64,000 bases of DNA, taken from positions 3,534,001-3,598,000 of the forward strand of contig NZ_OZ241975.1 in NCBI RefSeq assembly GCF_965204195.1. The letters are read 5' to 3'. This document shows, one piece after another, positions 51,273-61,569 of this stretch. A program made the translations under genes and the position numbers. Position 1 is the first letter of the stretch. The number at the start of each line of letters is the position of its first letter. Under the pieces are notes generated by a model, which was not told the DNA's origin, made no database searches, and saw nothing but the letters and a program-made list of their open reading frames with translations. This DNA is from Poriferisodalis sp965204195 (GTDB taxonomy: Bacteria; Actinomycetota; Acidimicrobiia; Acidimicrobiales; Poriferisodalaceae).

Positions 51273-52781
51273 TCAGGCGTACTGCGCGACCTGAGCGACA
51301 TCGGTCGTCGACAGCAGGGGGCTGACGACAACCACCGGCACATCGCTCGCCCGCAGCGGCACAGTCGAGATGACTAGGTCGAAATCGTCATGCGGGAGAT
51401 CTTCAAAGCCGCCCTCAGACAGGACCTCCACGAGGTCCAGTTCGGGGAACTCGGACTTGATCCGAGACACGAGCACCCAGACCGTGGCCATCCCGCTGGG
51501 GCACACGACGAGGGCGCGGCGCCTCGGCCGGAGCCGCGCTCGTTCCATCGCACCCGAGACGTACATGGTGATGAAGCCGATCTCGTCCTCAGCGACCGCC
51601 ACATGCATCGTCTCGGCGATCAGTGATGCCATCTCGCCGGCGACGGCATACACGTCGGGATAACGCTCGCGCACTTCTTCGAGCAGGGGATTGTGAATCG
51701 GCAACCCATAGCGCAGGCGAACACCGAGACGTTCGAGATGAGCCGCCAACCCACGCCTGAGCTCCGAGTCGTCGACGAGTGCCGTGTGAAGCCTGTCGCC
51801 GGCGAGTTGCATGATCGCGTCGAGGAGTTCATCGCCGATGCCCTCCGAACCCGAGTGTGCGGTGTCGAGGGCATCGAGTCCGAGCAGATATTCGGTGATC
51901 GTCGCCACCTCTGCCGCAGGGAGGCTGGTGCCTGCAAGCTGCTCCAAGCTCGGAACGATGGTCGCGACGCTGCGGGCAATGGGATGGTCCATCGCCGACC
52001 GATGCGAACCAGCATCGAGCGCGACGCAGCGTCCTGCTTGGATCCGGGCGACCGACACTGCCAGATACAGGGCGAAGACCGCATCGCTGCGGCCTGTGGT
52101 GAGCGTCTGGCCGAGTGCGCTGGACCGAACGATCGCGGCAGTCTCGGCCAAGGGAAGCGTGAAGATCCGCTCCAGCAGGCCGATCGGCACTCGCGCGGTC
52201 GCCTGTTGCGCTGCAGACGGTGCCTCAGCGAGCTGCAGGTGCAGTACCTCTTCTGGGATTGCTTCGAGAATGAGCTGCACAGTCACGCGGCGGATGCGTC
52301 GTTCGGTGCCGACCAGCGAGATACCTCGGCCGGCGCGTCGCACCAGCGGGAGTCCATTGCGTTCGAGCCACGGCTCACACCTCTGCAGATCGCGGCGAGC
52401 CGATGTCTTCGAGACCTCCAGTTCCAGGTGGAGCTCCTCGAGGGACACCACGTCCGGCGCTTCCCACAGCAGTGCCGCGAGCAGAATCCTCGCCCTTTCA
52501 GGCGGGGCATACACCCGCGGCACCTCTGGCAAGGACCGGATGCCGGCCGCGATTCTCGAACGAACATCGGATGTGGCAGTGACGAGCAGGCCTTGGCCCC
52601 GTTTGCGTGCCAGCTCAGCACCGCACTCTTGGAGAAACCGCTCGACTTGGTCGAGTCGATAACGGACGACGCGCTGGCTCAATCCGAGGTCTGAGGCAAG
52701 CGCGGCAGTACTGCGGGGTTGGTCCTGTTGCAGCAGCCACCGAGTGATGCGCAGGGCACGGGTGTCGAGCAGGGCCGTCAT
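51273..52781 (-). CDS. PRD-containing transcriptional regulator (MtlR/BglG-like activator)
   Basis: 502 residues. The domains in order are a HTH (about 10-60, TAALASDLGLSQRVVRYRLD), a second winged-helix segment (about 85-150, SLEELHLELEVSKTSARRDL), PRD1 (about 200-310), PRD2 (about 320-415), and an EIIB-like domain (about 420-500, VVCPSGMATVWVL with Cys). PRD regulators are phosphorylated on His by HPr or EII proteins. At two positions where His is common I read Tyr (ITEYLLG and ITMYVSGAMER), so control may differ. Its ATG overlaps the ptsI stop. Confidence 0.88.
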   Translation of the reverse strand: MTALLDTRALRITRWLLQQDQPRSTAALASDLGLSQRVVRYRLDQVERFLQECGAELARKRGQGLLVTATSDVRSRIAAGIRSLPEVPRVYAPPERARILLAALLWEAPDVVSLEELHLELEVSKTSARRDLQRCEPWLERNGLPLVRRAGRGISLVGTERRIRRVTVQLILEAIPEEVLHLQLAEAPSAAQQATARVPIGLLERIFTLPLAETAAIVRSSALGQTLTTGRSDAVFALYLAVSVARIQAGRCVALDAGSHRSAMDHPIARSVATIVPSLEQLAGTSLPAAEVATITEYLLGLDALDTAHSGSEGIGDELLDAIMQLAGDRLHTALVDDSELRRGLAAHLERLGVRLRYGLPIHNPLLEEVRERYPDVYAVAGEMASLIAETMHVAVAEDEIGFITMYVSGAMERARLRPRRRALVVCPSGMATVWVLVSRIKSEFPELDLVEVLSEGGFEDLPHDDFDLVISTVPLRASDVPVVVVSPLLSTTDVAQVAQYA

Positions 52782-54484
52782 GGGCTGCCAGTCGTGTCGG
52801 CGATGATGCTGCGGGCTTCATCAGCAGTGGCCGCTGCAAGGGCCGCCCGGACCATCGAGTCGGCCGTCGACGCATCTGTTGCCGCGACCGCCGCTTTCAC
52901 AATGTTGACCGCTCGCGGGCTGACCGAGAGCTTGTCGACGCCCATGGCGGCGAAAACCGCAGCACCGAGCGGGTCGGCCGCAGCGAGACCGCACACCGAC
53001 ACGCTGATGCCGTTGCGCCTGGCCGCGGCCACTGTGCGCTCGCACAGAGCCAGTACCGCAGGATGGAGCGGATCCTGGAGTTCGTCGAGCCCGGAGTTGG
53101 TGCGGTCAGCAGCCATGACGTACTGCGTGAGATCGTTGGTTCCGATCGAGAAGAAATCCACATGGGGTGCCACGGCGTCGGCCACCAGTGCCACCGAGGG
53201 AACTTCCACCATGATCCCGATCGGCGGCATCTCATGGCGCACTCCGCTTGCTGTCAACCCGGCCGAGATCTCGGCAATCCGGCTGCGCAGGTCATCTATC
53301 TCGGTCACCGTGGACACCATGGGAAGCATCAGCCAGATCGGGGAGTCGATCGCAGCTCGCAGGATTGCTCTCACCTGCGTTTCGAACACCTCGGGGAACT
53401 CGCTGTACAGCCGCGCGCCGCGCACACCGAGGAACGGATTCTCCTCCGCTGCCATGCGGAGATAGGGCGCCGGCTTGTCCCCGCCGATGTCGAAGGTCCT
53501 GATCACGACGGGTTCTTCGAAGCTGGAGCCGGCGAATGCGTAGAAGTCGAACTGCTCCTCTTCGCCGGGCGCATCGGACCGATCGAGGAACAGGAACTCC
53601 GTACGAAGCAGGCCGATGCCTTCCGCCGCGACGGAGACGGCACTCTCGACGTCATCGCGGGAACCCACGTTGGCCGGCACTTGTACCTGATGTTCGCCGA
53701 GGGCCACGCTGATGCCTCGGAACTGATCGGCGGCGACAACGGCGGCGTCGAATGCCTCGCGGCGTGCCGCGAATTCGTCGAATGTCGCCGCGGTCGGGTG
53801 GATGACCAGGTCGCCGGTCGCGCCGTCGATGGCGACTGGGTCACCTGCTCGCGTGCGGTCGACGATGCCCGCCGCTCCCACCACAGCCGCTACGCCCAGC
53901 GATCGAGCGATGATGGCAACGTGAGAGGTGGGCCCGCCGGCTTCGGTCACGAAGCCGAGAACCGATGCGGGGTCGAGCGCGGCGGTGTCAGCCGCAGTGA
54001 GTTCCCTCGCCACGAGCACTGAGGGTTCAGCGATCTGTCCCAAGTCGGGTACCTCGACGCCAGCGAGCCATCGGCGGATCCGCTCGGTGACTTCGATCAC
54101 GTCCTGAGCTCGTGCCGCGATGTACGGATCATCGATGGCAGCGAACAAGTCCTCGATCTGCTGGCGCGCCTGCTGCAGCGCCGCATTCAGTCCGGCTCCG
54201 TCGTCGAGAGCCGCAGCAACAGCGTCGGCCAGCATCGGGTCTTGCGCCATCAGCGCCTGGGCTTCGAGGACGTCTCCGGCTTCGGCGCGCCCCGCCGCCC
54301 GAGCCGCCTTGCACATCGCTTCGAGCTGTGTGCACACCGCCGCGCTTGCTTCGCTGAACGCAGCGGGGGGATCCGGCACATCGGGCACCACCACTGCTTG
54401 CGGGTCGACGACGATCGCCGGCCCGACAGCGACACCCGGCGAGGCTGGAGTTCCGCCCAGACGGATCTCCGCTGATTCGCTCAT
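52778..54484 (-). CDS. ptsI: PTS Enzyme I (phosphoenolpyruvate-protein phosphotransferase)
   Basis: 568 residues. It takes phosphate from phosphoenolpyruvate to HPr. The active-site His188 is in GGPTSHVAIIARSLG; the PEP-binding C-terminal domain has RTEFLFLDR, DIGGDKPAPYL, ENPFLGVRG and FFSIGTNDLTQYVMAADRTN. Cys in VSVCGLAAADP is the expected catalytic Cys. The gene overlaps its neighbours by 4 bp on both sides. Confidence 0.96.
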   Translation of the reverse strand: MSESAEIRLGGTPASPGVAVGPAIVVDPQAVVVPDVPDPPAAFSEASAAVCTQLEAMCKAARAAGRAEAGDVLEAQALMAQDPMLADAVAAALDDGAGLNAALQQARQQIEDLFAAIDDPYIAARAQDVIEVTERIRRWLAGVEVPDLGQIAEPSVLVARELTAADTAALDPASVLGFVTEAGGPTSHVAIIARSLGVAAVVGAAGIVDRTRAGDPVAIDGATGDLVIHPTAATFDEFAARREAFDAAVVAADQFRGISVALGEHQVQVPANVGSRDDVESAVSVAAEGIGLLRTEFLFLDRSDAPGEEEQFDFYAFAGSSFEEPVVIRTFDIGGDKPAPYLRMAAEENPFLGVRGARLYSEFPEVFETQVRAILRAAIDSPIWLMLPMVSTVTEIDDLRSRIAEISAGLTASGVRHEMPPIGIMVEVPSVALVADAVAPHVDFFSIGTNDLTQYVMAADRTNSGLDELQDPLHPAVLALCERTVAAARRNGISVSVCGLAAADPLGAAVFAAMGVDKLSVSPRAVNIVKAAVAATDASTADSMVRAALAAATADEARSIIADTTGSP

Positions 54485-55158
54485 CGCTCACCCAGTCGAT
54501 CAGTCAGGACGTCGTACAAGCAGGCTCCCCCCACCAGCGTGATGCTGGCAGTAGCGGTGAGCAGGGCGAGGCTGAGCACGACCGTGAACGCCGACACGGC
54601 ATAGCCCAGCGGGATCGCAGCCAGCAGATTGAACGCTCCGAACAGCGCCACGATTGCAAACAGCGCAACCCGGCGCTTGGTGCCCAGGCGAACGCTGGTG
54701 CCCAGCGCGCGCAGGCCTCCCTGAGCTGCCCGGTCAGCGACAACGTAGCCATAGAACCCGTAGAACAGGGTCGCGAGAATTGACGGAATCCCGGCCAGAT
54801 AGCGCAAGCCGAGCAGGAAGGCCGCCCAGAAGAAGATCGCGCACACGAACTGTGCAGCGATCTGCCTGCCGCTGCGCCACGGCCCGGCGATGTCGATCGG
54901 CTTGCCACGAGCAGCGTCGAGGGCATACCCGAACCACGGCAGCGCCACCGTGCCGGCCAGCACGAGCCCGACGAGGTCGACGACGATCGACTGAAAGGTC
55001 TTGCCGTCGTTGATCGAGATCTGCGCCCAGAAGCGGAAAACGCCGAAGACGGCAATCGTGATCGCCGCGGCGACAGTGAGCGGGACGACGTTCTTGACAT
55101 ACCCCGAGATCCCGGAGCGAAACATCGCCGAGATCGGGAGCGGGAACTGCTCGCGCAT
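54481..55158 (-). CDS. Integral membrane protein of the PTS locus, unknown function
   Basis: 225 residues from ATG 55158 (GGGGGAGTGA upstream). About five hydrophobic helices: VVPLTVAAAITIAVFGVFRF, SIVVDLVGLVLAGTVAL, FVCAIFFWAAFLLGL, LFAIVALFGAFNLLAAI and the last near the C-terminus. It resembles small bacterial membrane proteins of the DUF975 kind; the match is not firm. It starts 2 bp after the kinase gene, so it belongs to the operon, perhaps assisting transport or sensing. Confidence 0.75.
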   Translation of the reverse strand: MREQFPLPISAMFRSGISGYVKNVVPLTVAAAITIAVFGVFRFWAQISINDGKTFQSIVVDLVGLVLAGTVALPWFGYALDAARGKPIDIAGPWRSGRQIAAQFVCAIFFWAAFLLGLRYLAGIPSILATLFYGFYGYVVADRAAQGGLRALGTSVRLGTKRRVALFAIVALFGAFNLLAAIPLGYAVSAFTVVLSLALLTATASITLVGGACLYDVLTDRLGER

Positions 55159-55160
55159 GT

Positions 55161-56087
55161 TCACTCCCCCACCGGCAAGTCTCGCGGCACGCACTGCGAC
55201 ACCACGACTGCACGCCGATCGTCGAGACTGACCCGGGCGCCGGCCGTGCCCAGCGATCTCACCGCAGCCGAGGCCCAGGCGAGCCCCTCAGCGAGCGCCG
55301 TCACTCCCCGACCACCTGCAGAAATGAAGCCGGCCAGCAGTGCATCGCCCGCACCGACCGTATTGCGCACATCAGTCGCCGAGACTGTCCCGTAGGAGAT
55401 CTCGTCGCTCACCAGCACGGCCCCGAAGCGGCCGAGGCTGACCAGCACTGAACCCCAGCCGCGGTCGCGCAGATCTCGGGCTGCCTCGACGACATCGCCC
55501 ACGGTGCGCATGCACCGGCGTGTGAGTTCGGCCAGCTCACTGAGGTTCGGCTTCACGACGGCGCACGGTGTCCCGACGAGCTGCTGAAGCGGTTGACCGC
55601 TTGAATCGACAGCGAGCCGTTGCTCCGCGTCGGGAAGAGACGCGGCGAGCTGAGCGTAGAAATCCGTCGGCGTTCGGGGTGCAAGGCTTCCGCTGGCAAT
55701 CAGCCAGTCCGAGCCCGTCACTGCGGCCCGCAGCAGCTCGGCAGCCTCGGCAGCATTGAGTTCCGGCCCTGGCTCGTTGATCTTCGTCGTGGTGCCGTCA
55801 GGTTCGACCACGGTGATGTTGCTCCGGATGGACCCGCGAATTCGCACTGCATGCGACATCACTCCAGTTGCGGCCAGTGCCGCATCGAAGGCTGCGAAGT
55901 CGTCATCGTTGGCCGGGAACACGGCCCGAGCCGCGTGCTCGTTGACGGCGAGGGCGCGGGCCACGTTGACGCCCTTGCCAGCGCACTCGACCCGCACGAG
56001 CGAGGCCCGGTGTACCTCGCCACGTTCAAGTGCACTGACGCGCAGTGTCCGGTCGAAACTCGGATTGGGCGTCAGCGTCGTGATCAC
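55161..56087 (-). CDS. PfkB-family phosphosugar kinase (1-phosphofructokinase/tagatose-6-phosphate kinase-like)
   Basis: 308 residues from a GTG overlapping the dehydrogenase stop (GTGA). Marks are TLTPNPSFDRTL at the start, CAGKGVNVARALAVN and the C-terminal NTVGAGDALLAGFISAGG with the catalytic Asp. Such enzymes make fructose- or tagatose-1,6-bisphosphate, after a polyol-phosphate is oxidised by the dehydrogenase upstream. Confidence 0.9.
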   Translation of the reverse strand: MITTLTPNPSFDRTLRVSALERGEVHRASLVRVECAGKGVNVARALAVNEHAARAVFPANDDDFAAFDAALAATGVMSHAVRIRGSIRSNITVVEPDGTTTKINEPGPELNAAEAAELLRAAVTGSDWLIASGSLAPRTPTDFYAQLAASLPDAEQRLAVDSSGQPLQQLVGTPCAVVKPNLSELAELTRRCMRTVGDVVEAARDLRDRGWGSVLVSLGRFGAVLVSDEISYGTVSATDVRNTVGAGDALLAGFISAGGRGVTALAEGLAWASAAVRSLGTAGARVSLDDRRAVVVSQCVPRDLPVGE

Positions 56088-57850
56088 GAGCCCTCGACGG
56101 CGCCGTAGGTCTCGAGCAGCCGCCGTTCGGCTTCGGAGGTCCACTGGCCCTGCGGTCCCAGGGCGCTGCCGATGTCCGGATACTTGTCGGCCAGCTCGTC
56201 GAGTCCGAGCAACGGCATGCCGGCGACTTGGGGGAAGATGACGATCTTCCCGGCGAACCGGCCGTCGAGCATCGCCTGCACGCCGTCCCGGCCGGCTTCG
56301 ATTCCACCGACCGCGGCCAGATTCAAGTCGGGCGACAGGGAGCCCTGTGCCGTCTTGTCGAGCACCAGCGCCTGATCATCCAGTGTCGAGCCCGACGTGC
56401 CCGTGTATTGAGCACTGCTCAAGTACACCCGGCTCATGTCGAGCGGCCCGGTGGTGCCGTTAGCGACACCGGCGAAGAACACCAACATCCCATCGGGGCT
56501 CATCAACTGCGCTGCCGAAGCCATGACCGACGCCACTGGCACCGTGACGACGACGTCGTCGGCACCGGCTCCGTCCGATCGCCGGTCGATGAGATCACGC
56601 ACGCTCGGGTCGGATGCGTCGGCATTCAGCACGATGAGTTCGCAGCCAGAGCGTTCCGCGAGCGGGCCGAGCGACTCGGCCAGCACATCGAGGCGCGCCC
56701 GGTCGGGATCGATGCCGATAATGACGGCGGGGCCATCAGCCTTCTCGAGCGCCCGCTGCACATGCATCTGACCCATCGGCCCGCCTGCACCGACGAACAC
56801 CGCCAAACCGCCGGGACGGAGATCACAGCGATTGCGCTGCTCGCCGTATGCCGCCGCAATCTTCGGTCCGCGTGTGCCGACGAAGGCCGTGTAGTCGTAG
56901 TGCAAGCGACCGAAGTCGATAGACGACGGACCGTCCAGCGGGCGTTCGCCGACGAGATTGAGCGTGCCGCGAAACGCGATGTGCCGCGCGACCTCGGTCA
57001 CCTCGGAGGCAGACCTCGGGTCGAGGAGAATGATGTCGTCGAAGCCCTCTCCATCGGTCTCACGATCGACAATCGGGGAGTACTCCGCCAGCTCGGGGGC
57101 ATCGACGACCGATGTCTCGGTACGCGGACCCGTGGCCTTGAGTACGGCCGTGACGGTGCTCGGGCTCACACCGGTGAGCACGACGCGAGCGGTGTCGCGA
57201 AGCGTCTCGCCGAAGTCGTAGCTGCGCTCGTCGTCGGGGTGGCCGATGATCCAGGCCGTCCCGCCAGTGCGCGGCCACAGCCGGCGGCGCTGCGTGTATG
57301 CAGCTTCCACGCATGCCCAGGGTTCCGACAGCGCTGCTGCCGCGTATCCGATGCCCTCATCAACCGGGATCACATAGGAGACACCGTCTGCAGCAAGGAT
57401 CTCGGGACCGATCAGGTGGTACTGGATCAGGCCGCCGGGGATGGTGTAGCCGTAGGCCACGCTGCGGCCGTTCAAGTAGATGTCCGGCTGGATGGCGAGA
57501 CGATCACCGGTGCGGTAAGTGTCGGCGAGGTCGTCGCCAACCTCGATGACCGTCACCGTCGCCTCATGGCCGAGCCGAATGGGGTCAACCGACAGATCGC
57601 GTCCGTACAGCTTGGGATGCTCGGAGCCCAGACGGATCAGCTTCACGTCGGAGAAGCAGAGCCCGACAGCGTCGACCCGCACCAGCAGTTGATCGGGCGC
57701 CGGCGCCGGCACATCGACCGGTTCCGGGTGTCCGTCGCGGCCGATGCTCTCGACGCCTCTGCCGTAGCTATTCCATGCCAGATTCGGACGCGGAAGGGGC
57801 GCCGTGCCCTCGCGGTATCGGTCGTATGACCACTCGCCGGTCGCCGTCAC
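56084..57850 (-). CDS. MDR-superfamily dehydrogenase, probably of a polyol phosphate
   Basis: 588 residues, longer than the typical 340-400. The N-terminal half is a zinc alcohol dehydrogenase-like domain (DAVGLCFSDVKLIRLG, then RLGHEATVTVIEVGDD; Cys and His-Glu ligands). There are two Rossmann-like segments, AWIIGHPDDERSYDF and AVFVGAGGPMGQMHVQRALE. Its place at the head of the PTS operon suggests it oxidises the phosphorylated polyol (for example a hexitol phosphate) to a keto-sugar phosphate. Substrate not determined. Confidence 0.82.
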   Translation of the reverse strand: MTATGEWSYDRYREGTAPLPRPNLAWNSYGRGVESIGRDGHPEPVDVPAPAPDQLLVRVDAVGLCFSDVKLIRLGSEHPKLYGRDLSVDPIRLGHEATVTVIEVGDDLADTYRTGDRLAIQPDIYLNGRSVAYGYTIPGGLIQYHLIGPEILAADGVSYVIPVDEGIGYAAAALSEPWACVEAAYTQRRRLWPRTGGTAWIIGHPDDERSYDFGETLRDTARVVLTGVSPSTVTAVLKATGPRTETSVVDAPELAEYSPIVDRETDGEGFDDIILLDPRSASEVTEVARHIAFRGTLNLVGERPLDGPSSIDFGRLHYDYTAFVGTRGPKIAAAYGEQRNRCDLRPGGLAVFVGAGGPMGQMHVQRALEKADGPAVIIGIDPDRARLDVLAESLGPLAERSGCELIVLNADASDPSVRDLIDRRSDGAGADDVVVTVPVASVMASAAQLMSPDGMLVFFAGVANGTTGPLDMSRVYLSSAQYTGTSGSTLDDQALVLDKTAQGSLSPDLNLAAVGGIEAGRDGVQAMLDGRFAGKIVIFPQVAGMPLLGLDELADKYPDIGSALGPQGQWTSEAERRLLETYGAVEGS

Positions 57851-57981
57851 GGGCTGGTCCTCCCTGCAGGAGCTTCAACCCCAAGCTCCGCAGGCACCAT
57901 CGTTCACGGCTGCCCGGCGCGTCGCAACCGGCAGTTTGGCCGATGGCAGTTAAGCCAAACCGGCGCGATTGATCGCTTCTG

Positions 57982-58221
57982 TCACATCCACCATGGCCGC
58001 CCGATTCCGCTCCGGTCGGCCATGCCGATCCAAATGCGCACTGTCCAACGCGAGACGCCTGCAGCCTTGGCAATCTCCTTGTTGGTCGCTCCCGCTTCTT
58101 GCAGCTTGCGTTCCAGCTCTCGTTGGAGTGCCCGCACCCGCTCGAGGTCGCCCATCTGCGAGGACTTATCCGCAATCTGACGGCCGAGGCTGCGCATCTC
58201 ACGGCCGAGTGGCGTGATCAC
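57982..58221 (-). CDS. Small helix-turn-helix protein
   Basis: About 79 residues; start uncertain (GTG 58221 shown; ATG 58197 possible; an in-frame ATG at 58347 would overlap the nuoN2 gene). Residues near the C-terminus GATNKEIAKAAGVSRWTVRIW form a clear helix-turn-helix, preceded by a helical segment (MGDLERVRALQRELERKL). It may regulate the PTS operon whose first gene starts 130 bp downstream, but this is inferred. Confidence 0.6.
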   Translation of the reverse strand: MITPLGREMRSLGRQIADKSSQMGDLERVRALQRELERKLQEAGATNKEIAKAAGVSRWTVRIWIGMADRSGIGRPWWM

Positions 58222-58310
58222 GACGTCACGATAGGCACTGCGTTGGACCGCAGGCTGGTTCGCTGCGGCATGCCCAAGTGCATCGCGCGGCCGGCGAGCG
58301 CAGTGCCGGG

Positions 58311-59899
58311 CTACGGGATGATGGACAGGACGGCGTCCCGGCTCCATTCGATGAGTGTCTGCGGGAAGACGCCAACGACGACGGTCACGGCTACCGCGAG
58401 GCTGATGGCGAACACCGAGGTCAGGGGCAGGCCGCCCCAGCGTGGCCGGCCCGGTCGGGCGGTAGGAGTGCTGTCGTCGCCGTCGGCCGACCCCTCCGGG
58501 GCGTACATGGCCAGCACGACCCGCAGGTACGCGAAGGCGCTCACCACGGCCGTGACCATCGCCACTGCGGCCAGGACGTAGCCCTCGGCGTTAATGGACG
58601 CGAGGATGACCTCGAACTTGGCCACAAAGCCGGCCGTGAACGGCACGCCGGCCTGCGCCAGCAACAGCACGGTGAACGCAAGTGCCAGAACAGGGCGGCG
58701 ACGTGCGAGCCCGCCGTATCGGCTGTATGCGTGGGCGCTCGCATCGGCTTCCGACGATCGAAGCTCGGCACCGACTACCGACAGCACCGCGAAACTGCCC
58801 AGCGCCATGAACGAGTAAGTAATCAGATAGAAGACCGACGACGACACAGCGTCACCGCCGCCCTCCTCGGCCCACTGCACCAGCCCGCTGGCCGCCGGGA
58901 CAGCCGAGAGGCCGACCAGCACGAAGCCTGCGTGGCTGATCGAGCTGTAGGCCAGCATGCGCTTCACGTCGTTCTGGCAGATGGCCATGATCGCGCCGAC
59001 TGCGAGCGTGGCGAAGGCCAGCCCGACCATGATCGGCGTCCACGCAGTGCTCTGCTCGAACACCGCTACGTACAGCACTCGTGCCAGCGCAGCGAAGCCG
59101 GCCGCCTTGGCGATCGACGCCAGGTAGCCGGTGACGGGGCTGGGCGCACCCTCGTACACGTCGGGCGCCCAGAAATGGAACGGGACGGCGGCCACCTTGA
59201 AGCCCAAGCCGACCAGCAGCAACGCGATGCCGACGAGCAGCAGGTAGTCGGATTCCCTGGTCGGTCCGATCGAACCAAACAGGAAGCCGCCGATCCCGCT
59301 GAGGTTGGTGCTGCCCGTGGAGCCGTACACCAGCGCGATGCCGTAGAGGAAGAACGCCGAGCTGAATGCCCCCAGCACGAAATACTTCATGGCCGACTCG
59401 CGTGCCGACGCCCGCCGTCCCGCCAGTGCGATCAGCACGTACAGGGCGATCGACAGCGACTCGAGACCGAGGAACAGCACGATGAGATCGTTCGCTCCGG
59501 CCATGACCACCGCGCCCGCAGCAGAGGCGAGCAGCAGTGCTGCGAACTCCGGCGGCGCCATGTCATAGCGGTCGAGGGCCGAATGCGCGACCAGCGCCGT
59601 CATGACCAGACCGGCGCCCACCAGCACCGTGAGCAGCAGGCTGAAGCCGTCGCTCACGAAGGCTCCGTTCAGCGTGGGTCGGGGTGCGGCGTCCCAGACA
59701 GTCCACTGGACGGCGGCCACGATGGCTGCTGCGGCGCCGGTGCCGATCGTGACGATCGTGGACACCCATCCGGGCAGCGCTCGCGGTGCCAGCGAGGCCA
59801 CCAGCAGCAGACCGAGCGCAGCGCCCACCAGGATGATCTGCGGGGTGAGCACCCACCAGTCGACGGCCGGGGCTTCGAACGCGATCTCGACTTGGGCCA

Positions 59900-59900
<1 letters not shown>
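58311..59900 (-). CDS. nuoN: NADH-quinone oxidoreductase subunit N (operon 2)
   Basis: 529 residues, second nuoN copy in the window. Signatures are MKYFVLGAFSSAFFLYG, KVAAVPFHFWAPDVYEGAPSP and RMLAYSSISHAGFVLVG. The sequence is clearly different from operon 1 NuoN. Its ATG overlaps the nuoM2 stop (TGATG). It is the last gene of operon 2. Confidence 0.95.
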
Positions 59901-61567
<1,667 letters not shown>

Positions 61568-61569
61568 GG

